From positions 39,695,473-39,759,472 of the forward strand of contig OX419758.1 of the NCBI GenBank assembly GCA_948567375.1: a DNA stretch of 64,000 nt. The letters are read 5' to 3'. This stretch comes from Lunularia cruciata. Its lineage: Eukaryota; Streptophyta; Marchantiopsida; Lunulariales; Lunulariaceae. The notes beneath the pieces were generated by a model that ran no database searches, had not been told where the DNA came from, and was given only the letters and a program-made list of their open reading frames with translations. Below are positions 58,261-64,000 of this stretch, piece by piece (position 1 is the stretch's first letter; each line of letters opens with the position of its first letter). Both the position numbers and the translations under genes were made by a program.

Positions 58261-59228
58261 TTAGTTATTGATAACCAAACTTGATCCCCAACATTGAACT
58301 CTACGTGCCAGTAGTGTGCATCTACATACTATTTTTATCAAGTTTGGGTGATATACAACCTGTGTTTGGCATTCTTCACTCCTTGATGGATTTTGGAAAC
58401 CAAATTGTTGATTGCATCCACCTTGGTATCCACCGAGTGGATCTTTATCAAGCTCAAAGGTGTGAAAGGATACTCTCCATACATGATGAAGATTGGTGTG
58501 ACCTGTGTGGATGCATTCATTGAATTGTTGCATGCAAATTCCACTAATGGGAGTAAGGTGTCTCACCTTTCTTGCTCCTCTAGGATGAAGCCCTAGAGCA
58601 TGTCTTAAATAGTGTAATTAGCCTGCTCTATTTGTCCATTGGTCTATAGATGGTAAGCCATGGACATGGCTCATCTGGTTTTGAAGAAACCAAAGAGTGT
58701 TCTCCAAATCAAGATGGTGAATTGAGTGCCTTTATCAATGATGAGCACTTGAGACAATCCATGATGAGAAAAGACTACATCTAAGTATAATTGAGCTAAT
58801 TATGGAGTAGTCACGTCCTTGGTAGTAGGATGCACATGAATCATTTTGCTAAGTCAATCAACAAAGACTATGATAGAATCAAACCTTGAGGTGGTCTTGG
58901 GCAATTTCCAAACTAGATCCATGCTTACTTGTTCTCAATGTTGTGTAGGAGTAAGAGAGGTTGAAGGAGCCCCACAAGAGCTTGATTAGAAGCTTTATTT
59001 TGTCGATAAAGTAGGTAGCTTCAAACATACTCTATCATATCATTGCTCATCTTGGACCAATACTAATGGCATTTGGCTATATCCAAAGTCTTGTCTATGT
59101 CAATATGACATGCAATGGCAAAATCATGACATTCCACTAGGATGGTGGTTCTAATGTCCGTATCATCCGGATCCATAACCGATTATCACAAAAAGTGAGT
59201 CCTTGGGTATTGGTGATGCCATTGGATA
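58261..59228 (-). pseudogene. pol: Integrase of the chromovirus (decayed)
   Basis: C-terminal core pieces at 58338-58544 (EFACNNSMNASTQVTPIFIM) and a C-terminal module with FIGPFP near 58180-58220 match plant gypsy integrases. Blocks for the Glu region and upstream core occur at 58560-58900. No open frame. Confidence 0.78.
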
Positions 59229-60820
59229 TCAAGCTCCTACAATGTGTGGATTAGTTTTTGTAGCAACAAGAATCCTTGGCCAAAATTTAAGGTTCATCTT
59301 GACCTCTACCACCGGATTTTTTTCCATAAGCATTTGGATAAATGCATCTTCTAGTTGCTTCTTGCCTTCCACATATGTGATTGTCATGTTGAACCTTTGT
59401 CTCCACTCCACCTAACAAATTTTTCAACAAGATAGATCTTTTATGTCTTGAGGTAGACTAAAGGTTTGTACTTTGTCTCCACTACAAATGCCTTCTCACT
59501 AAGATAGTGCTTCCAATGCTTGGTTGCAAGGACAATGGCTAACTCTTCTCATTTGGTGGTGTGATAGTTTCATTTTTGCCGGTCATAGCTTTCAAGAGAA
59601 ATATGCAACTAGGTGCCATCCATTATGCCACTTTTGTTGTATGACTACTCCTATTTTTACACCCGATGTATCTATAGCTAACTTGATTAGCCATTTTGGG
59701 TCATACCATTTCAAGATTGGTGCATGTAGTAATGCATCTTTCAATTCTTGAAGGACCAATTACTATGTAGTTCTCCACATCCACTTCTTCCCCTTGCAAA
59801 GTGGTGCCGTTAGAGGCGGTTCAACCTTGGAAAATTCCTTGAAAAATTGATAATAAAACCTTTTCAATCCTAAGAAACTCTTGAGTTAAGTCTAGTCCTT
59901 TGAAATGTTCCATTTTTTAATAACCTCTATTTCGTCTATTAATGTTGGGTTACCTTCTACACTTACTCTATGCCCTAAGTCATCTAATTTAGACTTGCCA
60001 AACTTGCACTTAAGATTTTGGCATACAATTGATTCTATCATAGAATCTAGAGGACTTCTTTTAGATGTTGCTTGTGTTCCATCATTCTCTTATTATAGAC
60101 AAAGATATCATCTAGGAAAATCATAATAGATTTATCCAAGTATGGATGAAATATGTCATTCATCAAACTCATGAAAGTAGTTGGTGCATTGGTGAGGCCA
60201 AATGGCATCACCAGGTACTCAAAGTAGCCATACTTTGTTTGAAAGGCAATTTTGTGGATGTTTTCTTTTGCAATCCAAATTTAATTGTACTTGCTCCATA
60301 GATCAAGTTTAGTGAAGTGTCTTGCTCCTTTGAGTTGATCAAACAAGTCATCCATGCAAAGTAAGGGGTATTTGTTTTTCATTGTTTGTTGATTTAGACC
60401 CCAATAGTCAATACACGTGCACATTGTACTGTCTTTTTTCTTCACAAACAAGACCGGAGCTTCATATGGTGATATGCTAGGTTGGATAAACTGTTTTTGC
60501 AGCATATCCTTGATTTGAGCCTTACACTCCTCCAACTCATGAGGTGATAGCCGATTGAGGCCTTACAAGGAGGTATCTTTTCCAAGAATTATCTCAATTT
60601 TATGATCTATTCTCATTTTTGGTGATAATCCTAAGGGTAGGTCATGCAAGAAGACATCTTGAAACTCATTGACCACGTCTTTCAATTTCTCAAGAACTTT
60701 TCCATCGAGTTGTGCACTTTGGACATCACTTATTGGGCCCATGAAACATCTATCTATCTTATAAATAGTTATTCTCCCTATGACATAAAGAGGTAATTTG
60801 TGCTCTCTCTTTAACCCCAA
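59229..60820 (-). pseudogene. pol: Reverse transcriptase and RNase H of the chromovirus (decayed)
   Basis: The RT N-terminal part (60563-60820) includes DLPLGLSPKMRIDHKIEI. The palm (60281-60535) contains [18 protein letters not shown] and [19 protein letters not shown]. The catalytic box FLDD is at 60107-60118. RNase H ends with QRFNMTITYVEGKKQLEDAF at 59330-59411. Confidence 0.87.
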
Positions 60821-60899
60821 TGATCTTCTATTGGTAAGTTCTAACTACTTTCTTCCTCCAATTGATTGTAAGGTTGTAGTGCTCCATCCACTACATACC

Positions 60900-62669
60900 T
60901 TAGATTGCATCATAACAAGCTAATTATATCACTCACCACTCAATTGTTTCCTGATACTCTCCTACATAGAGTGCTGCCTTTCTAGGTAATGACTCAATCC
61001 TTTCTATTTTCCCATTAGGTAATTATACTTCTTCATTCTCATCCTTCTCTAGATCTATCTCCAACCTTATTGCAATAGAGTGAGACAATAAGTTCTTTAT
61101 TGCTCCAGGGTCTATCAACAATTTTACCTGATTGTCCTCTAGGATTCCATTTATGACAATCAATTATGATTTTGTCTTCCTCACTCTCTACTACGCACTT
61201 GTCATCTTCCTTTCCCCACTATTTTGCTTCTCCATTGAGCCAATAAGACCACAAGGTACATTTACTGGCAATCTTCATTTTTTGATGTGATCTCCACATC
61301 CTCTTCTTCAATTTGTCTCTCCATGTTGTTCAAAGATCACCTGTATGGAGGCCAAGGGCCTTTAGAAAAATGAGTATTACTACTGATGGCTAGGTGCTCA
61401 ACTTGGACACAATTGTAATAAAAATGTTGTTTTTACTTGAGTCCCTTCTCCTCATGGGACCCCATCTCTTCTTTCTTCAAGTCATCCATGTTCTCATTGG
61501 AGTGGTCATGCTCCTTATTCTTGGAACCAAATGTTACCCAATTCCTTAAGAACAAGTCTACCAAAGTGTTGCATTTTGGCCCAATAATGTTGAGTTTGGA
61601 CTACTCCTTCACCTCTCCCAAGTGCCCTACTATTCTCTGAGCATAAGAAATGGATTCAAAAATTGTGCAAGGGTTTTGTACCATTACTTCTAGGCAAATT
61701 TGCTCTTTAACACTCATTTGAAATTGTCCAAAGCTTTTACTAGACTCATGTTGGTTCTTGTAACTTGTAGATTGAGGAATGCCTCCATGTACTCTTATAC
61801 AATATTATTTTGCTTCAACTCCCATAGTTAGATGTAGGCCATCTGCACAGAATCCACAAAAAGGTCTCTAGTAGCCCTTCTTGCATGGCCGTCCAAGTGA
61901 CCTCTCTTCCTTCTACCAACATTGATCTTTCCCAAGCATTGTACCATGTGAGGGTTTTATCAATCAAGTACCCACATGCAAATATGCCTATGGAATGATT
62001 GATGATTTTAGTAATGAAAAATCAAAAGTATCAATTCATTCTTGAAATCCAATTCTCCACTACTCCCATAGACCATTATCCCTTATAAGGGTCAATATTG
62101 CATGTCATCTTCATCCATAGTAACAATGAGGCCTCATTGTTGATTGAGGTTGGTACAAGCATGAGGGTCTCCATGTACTTTGGCCGTTGGTATTGGGTTT
62201 TGGGATGACTTCCCTTTGTGCATTGCTTGATCATTCTTGAAGGTATGTACTTGACTTTGCAATGCCTCTATAGTCATCTTGATCTCCCAAAACTCATTCA
62301 ACATCCCATGCATTCCTTGCATCAACTCCTACAACTATGGATCCATGATTCCTACACAAAGCAATTTCTCAATTGCTACTTCCTACTTCAACAGAGAGTT
62401 AATATGATCACTTGAGAGGGGCATGGCATATTGGTACTACCATTGGAAATTTAGAGGCTATCACTCATTGATAATATTCCTCATTGAAATTGTGGACTAC
62501 AAATTCTCTAAACATTACTTTTGATTCAACCACATAATGGATTTCTACTTGAGTGTTAAAAGGGAGAGTATTTGGTATATTCAGATCCATCACAATAGAA
62601 TGTAGATTTTCAAGTGCCACTCTCTATCATAGATCACCATAGACAAAATCACCAAGTTTGGTGAATTCA
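60900..62669 (-). pseudogene. gag: Gag and protease region of the chromovirus (decayed)
   Basis: Only short minus-strand stretches survive. One at 62134-62325 has an amphipathic region (MHGMLNEFWEIKMTIEALQS). Near 61390-61430 is a possible degraded zinc knuckle (YYNCVQVEHL). Position between leader and RT supports gag/protease; sequence support is weak. Confidence 0.55.
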
Positions 62670-63407
62670 TGTAATATTCCGTGGATAGTAGAGAAACATA
62701 GAAGAGAAAACACAAGTTTCACACTCAAACTCCGATGCCCCAAAGGAGCACCTTAGCTTTATTATATAGCAAAGTAGAGACACTCAACATAAGCATAAGC
62801 CTTGCATCATATACATGGATTTGTGACATGTCATTGATCTCCACCTCAGATTAGATGCATGCATGGGTGACATGTTGGATCTTGTCATTATTTGGTTGGT
62901 CAAACTAGTGTTGATCAGAGAGACATTTTAGGGAATCTTCTTGTAAGAATCTCCAAATTATATGGATGAGGTACTGTTAGAAAGCTCTTGATGAGACAAA
63001 CAAGGGAGGAGGAAGGCCAACCTTCCTTCTTGTGGGGGGAATCTGCACATTTTTTAGGCCTAATTCATCTGTTTAGGCCCTCAAAATTGCCTCTAAATAT
63101 TTTTGGCATATTTTGATTTTGTCTTATTAGTAGAAGTACCCTTTTGGTGATACTTCTTTTTGATCTATTTACTTTATCATATATAACATCTTTCCAGATG
63201 TTAGAAAACTAAATTTCACCTTTAGATCATATGTCTAGCTATTGGTTCTAAGGTTTTCAAGTCTATTTTGGTTTCTACTCTATTAGTAGAAGTACTCTTT
63301 TGGTGATATATCTATCTGATCTATTTATTCCATCATCTATAACATCCTTCCAGATATAACCAAACTAAATTCACCTCTAGATCATATGTCTAGCTATTGG
63401 TGTTACA
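62670..63407 (-). mobile_element. Solo LTR of the chromovirus family (738 bp)
   Basis: Plus-strand ends are TGTAATATTCC and GGTGTTACA. Perfect ATTCA duplications lie at 62665-62669 and 63408-63412. It has an internal tandem duplication (about 63120-63260 and 63270-63400) of the LTR start region. It is inserted within the gag/leader of the chromovirus. Confidence 0.92.
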
Positions 63408-63412
63408 ATTCA

Positions 63413-63677
63413 TCACTATATCCATGAACTTTGCTCCAAAATAGAAACGAGATATACTCTTACTTGCTCACGTTAGATGTACATAATGTTGATATGGAAC
63501 GGATTCAAGAATGGGAAGCAAGGTGCCAGATATTGTCCTCTTGGATCCTTCATCCTATCCTCTCTCTAACCCACTCCTAATCTATCTACTGCACTAAGGT
63601 CTCTCTCGTCAAAATTACTCCATCTTAGTAGCTCAAGTTCTTCCAAGAGTGTGATCCACTCTCTTGGATAGAAACAC
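63413..63677 (-). other. Chromovirus leader segment
   Basis: Non-coding sequence between the primer binding site and the solo LTR insertion. Nothing else is recognisable. Confidence 0.5.
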
Positions 63678-63691
63678 CTGCTCTCATACCA
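63678..63691 (-). other. Initiator-Met primer binding site
   Basis: The minus strand reads TGGTATGAGAGCAG one base from the LTR end, one mismatch from the plant initiator-Met site TGGTATCAGAGC. Confidence 0.85.
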
Positions 63692-63692
63692 T

Positions 63693-64000
63693 TGTAATCT
63701 TTTTCAAATAAGAGACCTTAAGGGAAACAAAGGAGAAGAAACGCAAGCTTCACACTCAATATTGTGATGCCCCAAAGGAGCACCTTGACTTATTTTATAG
63801 CAAAGAGGATTCCCTCAAAGGAAGCTCCACCTTTGGATCAGTTACATGGATAGGTGACCTGATAGGGAGCTCTACCCTTAGATTAGTTGCATGCTTAGAT
63901 GACCTTTCGGTTCTGATCCTATCTGGTTGGTCAACCAAGCTTTGACTGAAGATAATATTTAGGGAATCTTATTGTAGGAATCTCAAAATCACATGGGTGA
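63693..64000 (-). repeat. 5' LTR of the chromovirus (partial)
   Basis: The plus strand starts TGTAATC and matches the first ~300 bp of 3958-4697 and 62670-63407. It continues beyond the window. Confidence 0.88.

Larger units (their letters stand above)
57720..64000 (-). mobile_element. Chromovirus: Ty3/gypsy element with chromodomain, runs off right edge
   Basis: From right to left: 5' LTR (63693 to beyond 64000), initiator-Met primer binding site, leader, gag, RT, RNase H, integrase, chromodomain, polypurine tract and a truncated 3' LTR (57720-57834). It is a different family from DNMT-gypsy and has no DNMT or PHD. A solo LTR of the same family is inserted at 62670-63407. Stops and frameshifts throughout. 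Confidence 0.88.

Noticed and set aside
1-64000. tRNA or rRNA genes
   Set aside because: I looked for tRNA-like cloverleaf boxes and conserved rRNA stretches and saw none; only primer binding sites resemble tRNA ends.

Overview
This is nuclear DNA of a land plant. The one host gene is a plant-type SRS2-like UvrD/REP helicase split into about 29 short exons, and most of the rest is nested LTR retrotransposons. The host lineage cannot be fixed from the sequence. A non-seed plant (bryophyte, lycophyte or fern) is a guess based on the unusual retroelements.

Layout. 1-8223: 5' two thirds of a minus-strand Ty3/gypsy element ('DNMT-gypsy', copy 1), carrying a solo LTR. 9934-22630: the helicase gene, plus strand, complete and in frame, with a small LTR element (TRIM) in intron 4. 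23.8-40.2 kb: a second minus-strand DNMT-gypsy copy broken up by a coiled-coil element (family A, two insertions), a 2.2-kb solo LTR (LTR-B), a 0.7-kb solo LTR (LTR-C) and a tandem direct repeat. 40.2-44.1 kb: a third family A copy with the best preserved coiled-coil ORF, next to an LTR-C fragment. 44.1-50.2 kb: a plus-strand, 5'-truncated DNMT-gypsy copy with all its pol domains. 50.3-57.7 kb: pieces of another minus-strand DNMT-gypsy copy split by LTR-B and LTR-C. 57.7-64 kb: a minus-strand chromovirus, a Ty3/gypsy element with a chromodomain and a different LTR, containing its own solo LTR; its 5' LTR runs off the right end.

Main discovery. DNMT-gypsy is not an ordinary gypsy element. Between protease and reverse transcriptase it encodes a full-length C5-cytosine DNA methyltransferase domain (motifs I, IV with Pro-Cys-Gln, VI with Glu-Asn-Val, VIII and IX/X in canonical order, closest in look to DNMT3). 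After the integrase, in the same frame, it ends with a C4HC3 PHD finger instead of a chromodomain. The order is gag (two zinc knuckles) - protease - unknown domain - DNMT - RT - RNase H - integrase - PHD. DNMT sequence is recognisable in three copies, and a PHD (one remnant) in the two copies whose 3' end lies in the window. The element therefore seems to have carried its own DNA-methylation writer and a putative histone-tail reader. All copies here are decayed, in part by CAG-to-TAG changes of the kind expected from deamination of methylated CHG sites.

All calls come from reading the sequence by eye. Domain boundaries in decayed elements are approximate.
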